DNA from: Paraphysomonas bandaiensis
Lineage: Eukaryota; Chrysophyceae
Assembly: GCA_965644295.1 (NCBI GenBank)
Contig: CBFFRP010000357.1
Coordinates: 124,001-188,000, forward strand
Length of the DNA stretch: 64,000 nucleotides
Direction: 5' to 3'
A program made the translations under genes and the position numbers. The notes under the pieces were generated by a model. It was not told the DNA's origin, did no database searches, and saw nothing but the letters and a program-made list of their open reading frames with translations. Shown here piece by piece: positions 10,553 to 22,624 of this stretch (positions are counted from its first letter, which is position 1; each line of letters starts with the position of its first letter).

Positions 10553-11608
10553 GCTCTATTCTGAGCGAGTACTCAGGTAGATCCGGGTGGGGGCCAGGTG
10601 GGAACCTAACTAATACTTGATTATTCCCATACGTTATTTGCTAGCTACCACTGAACCCAACTAGCTACATCATTATAAAAATATCACATGATATTTAGCG
10701 CTGAATATGCAGTGAGAACCCGGGTGGGAAGCGCTGAACTTAGCAATGTGTACATAGGTAGAGGTGCGCGGTTGCAACACTCAGCAGCACTCACAAGAGG
10801 GCCCCACGCAGTGATTAGTTACGCTGTCAATATGGGGCAAAATATACTGACTGCACAGATCCCTCTGATCCCTCTATTGCTCTCATCGCTCCTCTTCACT
10901 CCCTGTCCCTCTTTCTTCTCTCCTCTCTCTGATTATCCTCTAAATAAATCTATGCACCCATTTCCATCCCTTATCAAGCCTAATGCATATCAGAGTATCA
11001 TATGAGGAGTAAAATATGATGATGTTATTGTGATCCTCATCTTAATAATGATGCTTATCATGAGCTGACATGGAATCATGCTATCCATGGATATAGCAGT
11101 TAGAGTATGAGCGACTAGAGCTACCGGTACATGGTATATAGTAGTATATAGCGTATGTCAACACTGAAATTTAGACTGTTTTTTCCTAAAATCCTGCTAT
11201 TTACAAATCATCTGTACATACGTCAATATATCCCTGATTTTATGTGGTGGGGATTGCAGATTTCTGTATATTTTTCGTACCAGGATTTTATGTTGTCCAA
11301 AATTGTCCAATAGTATTTTTTTTAAGTCTGTTGTGTATGTTGCTATACATATACTCCTATACATATTAAGTGCATAGACGTATCCTTTGTATATTTTTGT
11401 TCCAAGATGCCTCGTATATTGAGATAATAATTATCCGTATTCCAGCCGTAGATGTATATTAGTAATATAGAAGAATTTTGCTTCAATTTATTTCCGAAAA
11501 ATAAGATGCTGACTGCCAATACGGAAGTGAAGTCTTGAAGTGAAGTCAATAGAAGTGAAGTGAAGTGAAGAGTCTCTATATCATACTTATACATCACAGT
11601 ACTTGATC
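10553..11608. promoter_or_regulatory. Intergenic region
   Basis: No gene supported; an open frame at 10688-11005 is low-complexity and motif-free. Positions 11160-11330 carry an A/T-rich tract (cctaaaatcctgct, ccctgattttatg, ccaggattttatg) about 280-450 nt upstream of the gene at 11609. A short gaagtgaagtgaagt tandem sits at 11520-11572. Confidence 0.4.
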
Positions 11609-14599
11609 ATGTATAATAATCAATATCTTCATAGAAGAAGAGTATACAGACCTACATGGTTACATCCTACAGAGGAAAAAGGATGGAATCGATTCATTGC
11701 AGATTACTCACTGGAAACATCCATGACACCTCCCATATACAACTATCAGGATAACTCCATCTTAGATGCTATATCCCATAAGAAAGAACAAATCAAACAT
11801 AGCTGGATGGATATTGCAATGAAACTAGTCAATTGTTTTCCTTTATGCCCATTGAGTTGTATAAATACACTCCATAATATCAACATTGTCATTACATTCA
11901 TATTAATATTAGCTCTAGTTATATCCGAGTCATACATAGTCGTCTATATATTACTAGCATTCGTGTGTTACACATTTTCATTTGGATTCTATCATAAGAT
12001 GAGACATATATATGAAGAGAATCCACCAGCCTTAGCTGAGCATAATGATAAGGATCATCAGTTTAACATGCTTGGTGTGGAGATATCAGTCTTATTAGAG
12101 TTTATACAGACATGTGGGGGACGTGAGAAGCTTATGAACTTATCCACTGGAGATGTATGTCATAAACATATGAAAACAATGATAAATGGAATGTCGTATT
12201 GTAATCATCTGCAGTCCTCTGGTGATCCACGTGTCAAAACAGCTAATGTGTTTATCAGGTATATATATGATGTGTTTTACTTATTGTAACTGTATGTGGT
12301 GTTTGTAGTCATGCTTGGTCGTATGAATTTCTGCATGTGGTAGATGCTATAGTCAACCACTTTGGAAGCGACACTGATGGAGTAGTGATTTGGTTTGATC
12401 TGTTTAGGTATGTGCGCAAGTATATATGTATAAATGTATAACTTAAATATTACGTAACTCCATGTCGACGCTATTACTGTGGCATATCCCTGACGTTGCC
12501 GTTGATATGGAGAATCATTCATTTTTATGTCAGCAACAACCAATTCGGTCTTGGTGACGATGCTCCTCCTTTTTCTTGGTGGTGTCACACATTTCTTCAT
12601 GCGATTGAAAATATTGGGCATACGCTCATGATTGTCGAGCCTTGGGATAATCCTAAAACTCTCACACGATCTTGGTAAGAGGATGCTTAATCTACATTGT
12701 GCTGCTCAAGTACTCGCTGTATACGACAGGTGTCTCTTCGAGATATACGCAACTTATATGACGGGAAGTGTCTTCGAAGTGGCAATGTGCGAGAGCGAAA
12801 AAGCAAGATTTATGAAAGATATTGCAAATAGATCAGATTTGTTTTACGATACCATCTCTCGTATAGATATAAAGCACAGTGAGGCAGGCAGTGCAATGGA
12901 TAAAGAACGCATATACGAAGTCGTGGAAAAGTCCATTGGTTTTTCCAAATTGAATTATATGGTAATGCAGTGCATTAGGGCGTGGTTTATTACAGCTCTG
13001 GAAGGGCAAGTTCATGAAATGCGGGACGACATATCTAGAACAGTCGATCCGCAAATGGACCGCAGTGAAATTGACGAAAGCCCAAAAAGCATCATGCAAA
13101 AGCTCGTACTATTGCGTACCTTGGCAAACATGTATCGAGATCAAGGCATGCATGAGGCTGCATCTGATACATACGTCAAGTTGCGAGAAGTCGTCGCGAG
13201 TGTGGAAATCGATGAGCACGATGATCCATCTGGTGATCATCAAAAATTCGTCGTCTTTGAGGTACAAAGTTTACTAGACTGGGCACGCTTTATGTATAAA
13301 GTAGGAAAATACGATGAGAGTTTGACTGTATTAGAAGATTGCAAAAATACCATCTTATCGTTGTCGTCGCACACCACACTGATAGTGAATTTGAAAAAAT
13401 GCACGTTTGATATTGAGATATGGCTTGCGAAAGTTCTGGTTAAATTAAATCGTCACAACGACGCCAAGTTGTTGCTTGATAAACATAGATCTGACTTGAA
13501 TATGCTAACTGTTAAAGAACAAGACTTCTTTGGGGGGCAGACAGAAATTGATAGCATGACGCTCATCTGTGAGTTGAATCGGCTAGCTGCTTGTGTTGAC
13601 GAAATAAAGAGCGATTCAAAAAATGTATCTTGCACTAAGAATGCGTGGGTGGACCTGAAGCGGGTATCGTTAAAATTGCTTCTTGACCTGGATAATAAGT
13701 TCGGTCGTCAGCATCAATTAACTTTGGAGGCACTAATTCACTTCACAGACGTCCTCTTGTTGAATGAGACTGTTAAAAAAGAAGAACTCTTCAATATTAC
13801 GCACATGTTGCATGAGTGCTATAATACATATGCTGTGAAATTTGGGATGGAGCACCCAAATACTTTGCATGCTTTGTTAAAGCTTGGTGAGTATTATGAG
13901 ATGCTATCAGAGATGGATGAACAACAACGTGGACACAGTGGATCCTCGATGAAGACTGCGGTGGATTTGTATTCTATGTGCTACGAGAAGAGTACAAAAG
14001 TCCTCGGAGATAAACACCCAGACACCTTACGTGCATTGAAGTTTATTTTGTGTCATCGACGAATGCAAGACTTGGTCCGAAATAGTGGTACAAAATTATT
14101 TTATCTGTCCTGTGTGTGTATATTGGTGCAAGCAGTCATGTTTTGGTGTCAATTTCATATCGGACTGACAGTTATAATCGTGATAGAAGGATTTGTACAC
14201 GGCCTACTGCTTGACTTAAATCGATTTAAGGATTATGAAAATTCTATAGAGAAAAAGAGTTGCGCCAACAAGTGTTGCTATATTTTGAGCGCATTGTTAT
14301 TTCTTGGTCTGATTTTGTTAATGATGCAATCATCTTGGCAGTTTGCGTGTTATGGAATATGCTTGTTTATTTCGCTGCTTGCCATCAGACCTTATTTGAA
14401 AACTAGATGTATGTCTAAGTTGCGCTCTGATTTGTCCAAAGAACTTGCACTGGAAAATTCGACAATAAGAGCCTATTCAACTACAGTGCGAGATATTGAA
14501 AGTGGTCATACATCCAACGATACTACACGAAATCCGATTATGATGAGTGATTTGAGCGCCCGTGGAGTTGCTGTCGAGCTCGCGCAGCCGCCACATTGA
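11609..14599 (+). CDS. Membrane TPR protein with SHAW...WCLFEIY domain
   Basis: Four exons: 11609-12258, 12309-12407, 12534-12674 and 12730-14599, all GT-AG, giving 919 residues. The first in-frame ATG is 11609. Residues about 91-128 form two close membrane helices. From residue 217 the protein reads SHAWSYEFLHVVDAI, WFDLFSNNQ, WWCHTFLHAI, TLMIVEPWDNP and LTRSWCLFEIY (about 297-303), a domain I know from large uncharacterised families in stramenopiles, where it usually precedes tetratricopeptide repeats. The hydrophobic-strand/helix alternation makes a TIR-like or related Rossmannoid fold possible, but this is inference. Around residues 660-730, HPNTLHALLKLGEYYEML and KHPDTLRALK are kinesin-light-chain-type TPRs. 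The C-terminus (about 752-830) has four further hydrophobic helices followed by a polar tail. Likely a membrane-anchored scaffold or sensor; substrate and partners unknown. Confidence 0.8.
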
Positions 14600-15054
14600 A
14601 AAGGATTTCGCCCTACAAACTGTTCCACGAAGGAGCTGTATTACTCAAAATTGTACTGTTGTCTTTCTTCCTCTAATGTTGTAAAATTGCACCTGGTATA
14701 TAGGTGGTACCACATTTTGTATTACTACTTTACAATTATCACGGTATGATAATCATAATGAAACAATACAATAATCAATATTGCACACGACAGCAGGTTT
14801 TCTCAGGTTAATCTCCATTAGTATGGTGAGATACTCCTAAAGAGTAAAGAGTATACAGGTTTAATTTAATCCACAAATTTCCAGTCCGTGGCTGAATCAT
14901 CGCTCCCTTACTTTAATATCTAACAGACTAAATCCAGCTCATTCGTACGTGTATTCAGCAATTACAGTGTACAAGTAAAATGAACTATCAGTAACCAGTA
15001 TAAAAATTGTTGTAGTGTACTAAAATTCAGAAATGTATTGTACTCTTGAAATAT
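14600..15054. other. Intergenic stretch
   Basis: 3' flank of the TPR gene; AT-rich, nothing recognised. Confidence 0.45.
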
Positions 15055-15200
15055 TGAAGTCTTATTATTTGCACAAGGCATTAAGAATTTGCACCAACTT
15101 AGTAGCTAGATGAAAACTAGTCATGCTAGATAGACGTCTACCTGTAAGTAATCAGAAAATCTAATATCCTACTATTTAAAGTTACGAAAGCTACTTGTGC
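15055..15200 (+). repeat. Dispersed repeat family, copy 2 (5' part)
   Basis: Starts like the other copies (tgaagtcttattatttgcac) and includes the gcttgtgcgtcacc block seen near 22.75 kb. It stops abruptly where the Copia remnant begins, so it is truncated, either by the Copia insertion or by a later deletion. Confidence 0.65.
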
Positions 15201-16310
15201 GTCACCCTACAGGTAGATAATATACCCTGTAGTGGATCTGCATGTATCCAGATCTCCGGCCCAATCTGCATCAGAGTACACACATAGAGGGTCTTCATCT
15301 GTGAAATTAGGAAATATGATACCTTGATCAACTGTATTTTCTAAATACAATAAAGTATGCAGAGCAGCTTGACATGCAGCGTACGTGGGTCTTGTGGTGA
15401 ACCGGGAGAGAAGATTTACTGTATATGCCATGTCTGGTCTAGTATGCACTGCCAAATACATTAGGGCACCAATAACAGATTGATAGGGAAATGCATCAGT
15501 GTATTTTCTCTGTTTTCGAGTGTCTTCCTCTTTTGCATCCAGGTGGTAGAGGTGTGATTGCCTTGCACGTGATTGAATCTGGCCACAACATCTTTAGCAT
15601 ATGCAGACTGATGAAGTTTAATCTGGCCATTATGACGCTCAATGGTAAGACCTAAATAATGCTTAAGGTCACCCATATCTTGCATTGAATACTGAGTAGT
15701 CTTGAATGCACTGATGACCTCTTCAATATGACGGCTGTCAGGAATTAGCACAATGATATCATCTACATACACAAGTATCATATGTAGATTATTATCAGTA
15801 CCCCCTTGAGTACAAATAAACATGGGTCAAGTGTACATTGTTTATACCCCATCGCCTTGATACTGTCCTTCAGCATCGAATGCCAATTTCTAGGCGCTTG
15901 TTTAGGCCATACAAAATCTTCAAACAACATCCTTGTGGAATATCTACTCCTGCAAGTGGAGACATAAACACGTCTTCGTCCAGCACAGCATACGGGAATT
16001 CAGTTTCCACATCGAGTTGACGGAGTTGTAGATTGTATCGCAGAGCCAGTGCCAGTGCTAGCCTAAATGATACACCTTTAGCTACTGAGGAGAATGTCTC
16101 ATTATGTATAGTCGACTCTTTGTTCTTGAGTAAACCCTTTCGCCATAAGAAGTCGAACTTTGAACTTCTTAATTTTTCCAAGATGGTTGCGCTTTACTTT
16201 AAAGACTAATTTAGATTTTATGATTTTTCGGTGTTTCGGCCTTCGGACAATCTTCCAGCATGTCCTTCGTTCAAGCTTGTGCACCTCCTTCCTGGATAGT
16301 AGTAATAAGA
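15201..16310 (-). mobile_element. Ty1/Copia retrotransposon remnant (RT-RNase H)
   Basis: Read on the minus strand, four overlapping frames follow the order of a Copia polyprotein end. 16102-16284 holds KIIKSKLVFKVKRN and LLMAKGFTQ (start of reverse transcriptase, normally '..ARLVAKGFTQ'). 15870-16181 holds FSSVAKGVSFRLALALA and LDVETEFPYAVLDEDVFM (normally 'QLDVKTAFLNG.L.E.VYM'). 15461-15823 holds ILVYVDDIIVLIP, the catalytic YVDD box. 15207-15461 holds RPDMAYTVNLLSRF and YSDADWAGDLDTCRSTTGY of RNase H. Several frameshifts separate these parts, and gag, protease and integrase are absent, so it is a dead, 5'-truncated copy. No long terminal repeat pair was identified. Confidence 0.9.
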
Positions 16311-16321
16311 GTCCTCTACAA

Positions 16322-16323
<2 letters not shown>

Positions 16324-16367
<44 letters not shown>
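16324..16367. repeat. (TA)n microsatellite
   Basis: About 22 uninterrupted TA units beside the 5' side of the Copia remnant. Confidence 0.95.
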
Positions 16368-16368
<1 letters not shown>

Positions 16369-16740
16369 TACTTTTATACAGCCATACGCTCGATATGGCC
16401 GCTAAGAAGAGCATACATTAACGCTAACTTCAGAATGGAGGACTTCCACCGGAGTTTTTGGTTTTGTTCCACCCTTTGTTCCGGTGGATGTTCCGGAACA
16501 AAAGTTGCTGAGACGAAAAAATCGTCTCAACAATTTGTTCCGATCAGAACAAATTGCTCCGCCCGTTACAAGAGCCCTTGTGTGCTATGCATACATAAGT
16601 GAAGTGTTAACATGGCTATATACCGCTCCATGATGGTTGCACTGCTATGATGTGTATTTTCCCGCCATTTCCATCGCCAATGGCGACCAGGAGAAAGGTC
16701 TACCACCAACTCTTATACATAAGCATCAAGTCTTGGGCTG
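16368..16740. other. Short inverted repeats, possible transposon end
   Basis: Contains compact palindromes: gttccggtggatgttccggaac around 16477-16500, gagacgaaaaaatcgtctc around 16511-16530, and ttgttccgatcagaacaa around 16532-16550. They sit just upstream of the Harbinger transposase and may be its subterminal region; no matching right end was established. Confidence 0.4.
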
Positions 16741-17295
16741 TGTATTGGCTTACTAAACGGACACCATTTCAGTGAAGACTCTATGTCAAACGTTTGGTAT
16801 AGTGCCAGCCACTCTTTCCAGGACACTTAAACTAGCCGAAGAGGCCCTTGACAGATCTTTAAGTGACTTAAGTGAGGCTAAAATCTGTTGGCCAACGTGG
16901 ATCTACAGCGAGTTTGGGGCCTTGCTGTCAAACATAGTGTCCTCTTCTTTATGGTGGCTGGGGGTTTGTGGATGGCAAGAATTACAAAGTGCAGAAGCCC
17001 TCTCCACAAACCCCCAGCGACCATAAAGAAGAGGATACTTATGTTTGACAGACTGTTTGTTATAAAGGAAAATGATGTAGAAAATGACTCTCCAGAAGCA
17101 AGGCATGGACTTATACTAGTCGGGACGCAAATAACCTCCGCTATACAGGCTGTTGAATGGGGTATGGGAGCAGTTGAGAAAGTGTATCGTAGGCTACTTC
17201 TTGCTCTGCTGTTAAATCAAATTCGACGCGGTTTGATGCAATATATATCGCTTATACAACTACTGTGTGAGAATTTGTGGTATATCTCAGATTAG
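16741..17295 (+). pseudogene. Rearranged PIF/Harbinger transposase
   Basis: Pieces of a DDE_Tnp_4 (PIF/Harbinger) transposase lie in the expected order but in different frames. 16772-16915 encodes TLSRTLKLAEEALDRSLSDL, the helix-turn-helix-like N-terminal part. Around 16958-17000 the frame GFVDGKNYKVQKPS is the conserved segment containing the first catalytic Asp. 17042-17210 encodes RHGLILVGTQITSAIQAVEW and GMGAVEKVYRRLLL, the conserved C-terminal end. The ~100-residue middle, with the second and third catalytic residues, is missing and is replaced by an inverted copy of 16925-16972. It cannot encode an active enzyme. Confidence 0.8.
16925..17051. repeat. 48-bp foldback inside the transposase relic
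   Basis: The left arm 16925-16972 (ctgtcaaacatagtgtcctc...) is repeated in inverse orientation at 17003-17051 with a few mismatches, around a 30-nt spacer. The arms carry the transposase segment that encodes VWGFVDG. Confidence 0.85.
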
Positions 17296-17389
17296 GCAAT
17301 CATAATAATAATACTAATTCTAAGTAGCCATAATTTTAAGAATACTAGTTAGTATGAATTGCTTATTAGTTACCATCCGGCACAAAGTT

Positions 17390-18235
17390 ACTCAGTTTAC
17401 CACCAGTCAGAGTTCCAACATCAACACCATGTTATGTTGTTCTTCACGCTCCTCTTTTTCAATGCGTCGCAATTCCTCGCATTCAAGTCGCTCCTCCTGT
17501 CTTCTTTCCTCTCTCTCGATGCGTTCAATCCTTCTCTCTTCCATCTCTGCCTTGTGCAGTTCGATGAGGCGATTGTTAGGATCTCCAGTAGCACCGCTAC
17601 TTCCAAGAGTGTCAATGAAGAAGTCTATTTTTTGGCGTTTTGTACCCAAGAAAGAGGGTGAAGGGGACGAACCACGTGAACTGTAACCACTGCTCATAAT
17701 TGCGCTTCCACCAGGTGGTGGAACCGGTTTCCCCTGCTGCAATACTGCTCAGTTCTTGGTCACAATATCCTGCTCGTCGAGTGTTGAGTGCAATGAGGGA
17801 TATTATAAAAGATGTGTCTTTATGACGAAGTGAGGCTACTCGTCGAGTTGAGTATGATCACCGTTGTTACCGTGCGGAACACTAGCAGATTCGTCTTGTG
17901 TGGGAAATACCTCCACATGGACGTTGTCATCATCATCTTCATCAGACAATGAAGAGCTGCCATCAAATTCTTCTATGGACTGGCGTTTTTCGATTTCTCG
18001 CTGGGCTCTTTTTGCCCTCACGACTTCTTGTAGGCAAGTAGGATCACCTTAAATAATTCATTATTTTTAAGACATATATTGATAGCAAACAGCAGTACCT
18101 GTGGGCTTTTTCTTGTTTCTTCAACCTTTGAACTTATTTCTGAGGGACTCCATGTCCCGTGAAAGCTCAAGTGGGAGTTGGTGATTGTACTCCAACGTCA
18201 GGTCCTCCCATCCGTCTGAAGTATAATGAATCACA
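17390..18235 (-). pseudogene. Harbinger-associated Myb/SANT-like protein remnant
   Basis: On the strand opposite the transposase, as is usual for the second gene of PIF/Harbinger elements. From about 18220 downwards the minus strand reads DGWEDLTLEYNHQLPLELSR and DMESLRNKFK, then is frameshifted (KFKGstop in place of KFK-LKK). After a plausible 51-nt intron at 18051 it reads GDPTCLQEVVRAKRAQREIE, an acidic SSSLSDEDDDDN patch, and a final coiled coil rich in Arg/Glu (EMEERRIERIEREERRQEER) at 17407-17560. This is the pattern of the DNA-binding partner protein. The frameshift means it is not functional. Confidence 0.65.
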
Positions 18236-18576
18236 TAATGTAGGATGTTATTGCACATGCTTACTCATGCCAAGAGGCAGTCTCTCTTCTACAAGAGACA
18301 GCAGAGTGTCCAATTCCAGGTGAGTGTAGGTCCGCCCTCGTCCCTCCCTCTTTTTTGGTGTAGAGCTCTTCGTAGGCATGCTGGCTTCCAAACTATTGTG
18401 ATATATTGTACACTATACTTTAAGACTAGCGATGTTGCGGTGCAAAAATGATTTTCATTTTTGGAGGTCCACGTCGAAACAAACCCACCTTTTGTTTCTC
18501 CGCCCCTACACACACTCCCATACAAAAAAAAACAGAATTCATTTTTCTGGACTTGCCTGGCTGGTAGGAATATGTA

Positions 18577-19557
18577 CTGTACATGTGTACCTATATACAT
18601 ATATTGTATGCATATGGACATATGGATGTATGTGTACCTATATACATATATTGTATGCATATGGATGTATGTGTACCTCATATACATATATTGTATGCAT
18701 ATATTGTATAGAGGTATGTGTACCTATATACATATATTGTATGCATATATTGTATGGAGGTATGTGTACCTATATACATATATTGTATGCATATATTGTA
18801 TAGAGGTATGTGTACCTATATACATATATTGTATGCATATATTGTATGGAGGTATGTGTACCTATATACATATATTGTATGCATATGGATGTATGTGTAC
18901 CTATATACGTATATTGTATGCATATATTGTATGGAGGTATGTGTACCTCCATACATATATTGTATGCATATGGATGTATGTGTACCTCATATACATATAT
19001 TGTATGCATATATTGTATGGAGGTATGTGTACCTATATACATATATTGTATGCATATATTGTATGGAGGTATGTGTACCTATATACATATATTGTATGCA
19101 TATATTGTATGGAGGTATGTGTACCTATATACATATATTGTATGCATATATTGTATGGAGGTATGTGTACCTATATACATATATTGTATGCATATGGAAG
19201 TATGTGTACCTATATACATATATTGTATGCATATGGATGTATGTGTACCTATCTACATATATTGTATGCATATGGATGTACATACCTTATGTATGTGTAC
19301 CTATATACATATATTGTATGCATATATTGTATGGAGGTATGTGTACCTATATACATATATTGTATGCATATGGATGTATGTGTACCTATATACATATATT
19401 GTATGCATATGGAGGTATGTGTACCTATATACATATATTGTATGCATATATTGTATGGAGGTATGTGTACCTATATACATATATTGTATGCATATATTGT
19501 ATGGAGGTATGTGTACCTATATACATATATTGTATGCATATATTGTATGGAGGTATA
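18577..19557. repeat. Minisatellite, 46-bp unit
   Basis: About 20 tandem copies of a unit reading ggaggtatgtgtacctatat acatatattgtatgcatatattgtat, with shorter ~39-bp variants that carry one attgtat instead of two. Unit length is not a multiple of three and lacks stops, so three forward frames stay open for about 300 codons each; these are not taken as genes. It ends about 200 nt upstream of the DCAF7 start codon. Confidence 0.95.
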
Positions 19558-19758
19558 TTCATATTTTTAAACAAAAGAAAAAATATTCCACACATACTCT
19601 ACATACATACACACGTGCTCTACACATACATGTATGTATATATATGATACACGCTGTATATACATACCCACTGAACTGACATCTCATCACATCATCCTCC
19701 AAACTAAACCAACTAAACCAGAATTAAATTAAAGATTTATTCATATCAATATCATTGA

Positions 19759-21181
19759 ATGGATATGGATAGTGAACAGAAGAAGAAAGAGATCTATACA
19801 TATCAAGCTCCATGGGTACACATCCCTGTAACTGTACATACATATCTAATCAGAGTATGCTAGACTACATATGCATTAGGATGGAGCAGACGTGGAACTG
19901 AACATGATTTTAAACTTGCTGTAGGAAGTTTCAAAGAAGAATATTCAAATCAAGTGTGTCTTATATACACATACATAGATACATACAGACTTATACGTAC
20001 ATACAGGTACATGTTATTCAACTGGATAAAGACGATCAAGGACAAGGAGCCTTTCGCAAAGTGGCAGAGTTTGATCACCCGTATCCTGCTACTAAAGTCA
20101 TGTGGGCGCCCGCTTCTTCTAATGCGACAACACCTGAGTTGTTTGCGACAACTGGTGACTATCTCAGACTCTGGAACTATAATAGCGATGGGAAAGTTGA
20201 TCTCAAGTGCTTGCTGAACAATAACAGACACACTGGTAATTCCTTCCCTTTATTATGAGTGAGTTACTTACGTGGACTTAGAATACTGCGCGCCTTTGAC
20301 TGGTTTTGACTGGAATGATGCTGACCCTACACTGATCGGAACTTGCTCTGTCGACACCACTTGCACAATGTGGGACGTTGTCGTAAGTGTTATTCCTATT
20401 GCTGTTTTATGTCTTTGTAATTTATTTATATTGCCTTAGAAATTAGCTCCCAAAACACAGTTGATTGCGCACGATAAGGAAGTGTACGACATTGCATTTG
20501 CCTCTAGTACAAATGTATTCGCCACAGTTGGGGCAGACGGATCTTTACGTATGTTTGACCTTAGGTGAGTAAACATGTGTCAATGCAATTCTGTGTATTA
20601 CATTTTTCCTTGCGAGACACATCCTTATCCTATTTATTTCAAATTGTTATATTATTGTGTGCATTGACTACGTTGTCATTAGTTTATGTTGTGCTATCGA
20701 CAATTGTGTAATTATTTGCATAGGACTCTTGAGCACTCCACTATTCTCTACGAGGCACCCGATCTATCACCTCTTCTGCGCGTTGTTTGGAATAAGATGG
20801 ACAACAACTACTTGGCTACCATACAGACCAATTCCCCGAAAACGACCGTTTTGGATGTCAGGTATGTGTTTTATATTCACTGATACAGGAATGTCATTTT
20901 TGTTTTGTAGAATGCCTAGCGTGGCATGCATGGAATTACTGGCTCACCAAGCTAGTGTTAACGGTCTCGCCTGGGCTCCTCACTCTTCTTGCCACCTTTG
21001 TACATGCAGCGATGACCACGAAGCCCTCATATGGGATATAACTGCTGCTCCTAAGACAATTGATGAGCCAATGCTCTCCTATACTGCGGAATCTGAAATC
21101 AACCAACTGCAATGGGACAAGACACAGGAACAGCGTGTGGGGATATGCTTTGATAACTCAGTACAGGTCCTGCGGGTATAG
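19759..21181 (+). CDS. DCAF7: DCAF7/WDR68-type WD40 protein
   Basis: Seven exons: 19759-19815, 19864-19953, 20007-20235, 20282-20382, 20440-20564, 20724-20861 and 20911-21181, all GT-AG with consistent phase. The protein is 336 residues, close to the usual ~342. Family hallmarks run the full length: [12 protein letters not shown] and YALGWSRR at the start, [112 protein letters not shown] and a final VQVLRV. DCAF7 (plant TTG1/AN11, animal WDR68) is a seven-bladed beta-propeller scaffold that binds DYRK/HIPK kinases and CRL4 ubiquitin ligases in animals and bHLH/MYB factors in plants; the partner here is unknown. The last residues match family members, so the gene appears complete. A minisatellite occupies its upstream region. 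Confidence 0.96.
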
Positions 21182-21600
21182 TGGTTATTGGGGGGACGGG
21201 GATCTAGTGGGGTGTATAGCAATACGCGAAATGGAAACTTATGTGTAGTTATGACTGCTGGTTAACTACCTGGCTGATAGACGGCATAGCTGGATTGTGA
21301 CAGAGTACACTGTATTGGTGCTGTATATTCCTGCGACTTTGTATATAAAAAGCAAGTCGCTGTGCACACGGGTATACTAATAATTCAATGTTACTTGCTC
21401 CATTCATACCTATTATAGTGAGACAACAGAACGTGATTAGCAGATTTTATTACTTCAAAGTTTTCTCAATTTTATACTTACCGATTTTATACTTACCAAT
21501 ATCATGTCAAAATAATTGAAACTATGGCTGATTGTAGCGTTGTGAAAACTTAACAAACTACAAACGTAGTGATATATCGTGTTCACATACATATCACTAC
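21182..21600. other. Intergenic stretch
   Basis: 3' flank of DCAF7; nothing recognised. Confidence 0.45.
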
Positions 21601-21945
21601 GGCTACTACCCTTGAGGGAATTTCCCAACAAATGCGACTAACATTAGTTCCCGGAGAAATATATCTCTGGCACTTATCCCCCAGAACACTAATATAAGTG
21701 TCACTTGTGTAGACGTCGTTGGGCCTTGTCGAATAAACATACATCCGGAATGAGAATTGGTATTAAATTGCCATGGAATCAGATCGTTGATAATGGAAAT
21801 TGAGAGTACGCAACTATAAACGATCAAAATCAGAAACTTTAAATGAATGAACAGGGGTTATTCTTGTTACTATCACTTTCGTAACGTTAAATAGTAGGAT
21901 TTCAGAGTTAGCACTGACTCTTAAAGCCTATTAGTTATATTATCG
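21601..21945 (-). repeat. Dispersed repeat family, copy 3 (rearranged)
   Basis: 21625-21685 matches the family in forward orientation (cattagttcccggagaaata, cacttatcccccagaacac), while 21690-21740 (ataagtgtcacttgtgtaga) and 21900-21940 (gactcttaaagcctattag) match in reverse orientation. The copy has therefore been internally inverted or is a composite of two. Confidence 0.6.
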
Positions 21946-22624
21946 TTCCGCGCTCAAAATTTTGCAACGAGGGCGAAAAGCCGGAGTTTTAGCATTTAGA
22001 CAACAAGGAACGATACCCCTTATCCCTTATCCCGAGGTTAAATTAAAGCATATCCTCATGATATTGAAAACTTAATAATAGAGAGTATAGCTATTAGTTG
22101 CTGAAGAAATAGGTGTTACCTGATTAACATGAGAACTCACATTGTATCAAATCAATGGTATGTGTATGCTTAAGTAATAACAATTGCACTAGATTAACTC
22201 AAAACAATAAACCCAAATTTTAATATATAATAGCTACAACGAAATATTCCTACCACAGAATGATACTGAGGGAATAGGAACTTCGAGGTTTTGAAATTCT
22301 AAGTGAAGTAAATGATGAATGTGAACAGTTGTAGAAATGCAGATCTAAGCTTAGTAATAGTAGTAAGAAGAAGATGAATGTTATGAATATCAGAGCATAA
22401 AGTGATGAACATATAGTATGTAGAAAAGTGAATATAATAATGCAGAGCATAACTATCACACACACCGGACAACAGAATTATTAGTAGTATAACTGACAAT
22501 GACGATCATTATGAAGACAATCAAGTATCTTCAATATATACGATCATTAATTCAGTTCATAATACATTTCTTTGAACATTATAATATTTATTTTAGCATT
22601 ATCACAACTTTTATACAATATTGT
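21946..22624. other. Intergenic stretch with short terminal inverted repeat
   Basis: Positions 21944-22016 are bounded by atcgttcc and ggaacgat, a possible small hairpin-forming element of about 70 bp. The remainder is AT-rich with no supported gene. Confidence 0.35.

Noticed and set aside
10688-11005. 105-codon plus-strand frame
   Set aside because: Low-complexity C-terminal half and no motif; sits among repeat debris.
16436-18500. Defined terminal inverted repeats for the Harbinger element
   Set aside because: Candidate left (gttccaccctttgttccggt) and right sequences around 18470-18500 do not match convincingly as inverted copies.
18561-19557. Regularly spaced repeats considered as a CRISPR array
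   Set aside because: There are no unique spacers between units, and the genome is eukaryotic.
18461-19679. Three overlapping 289-369 codon open frames rich in MCTYIHILYAY-type repeats
   Set aside because: They arise from the 46-bp minisatellite, which has no stop in any forward frame; no independent coding signal.
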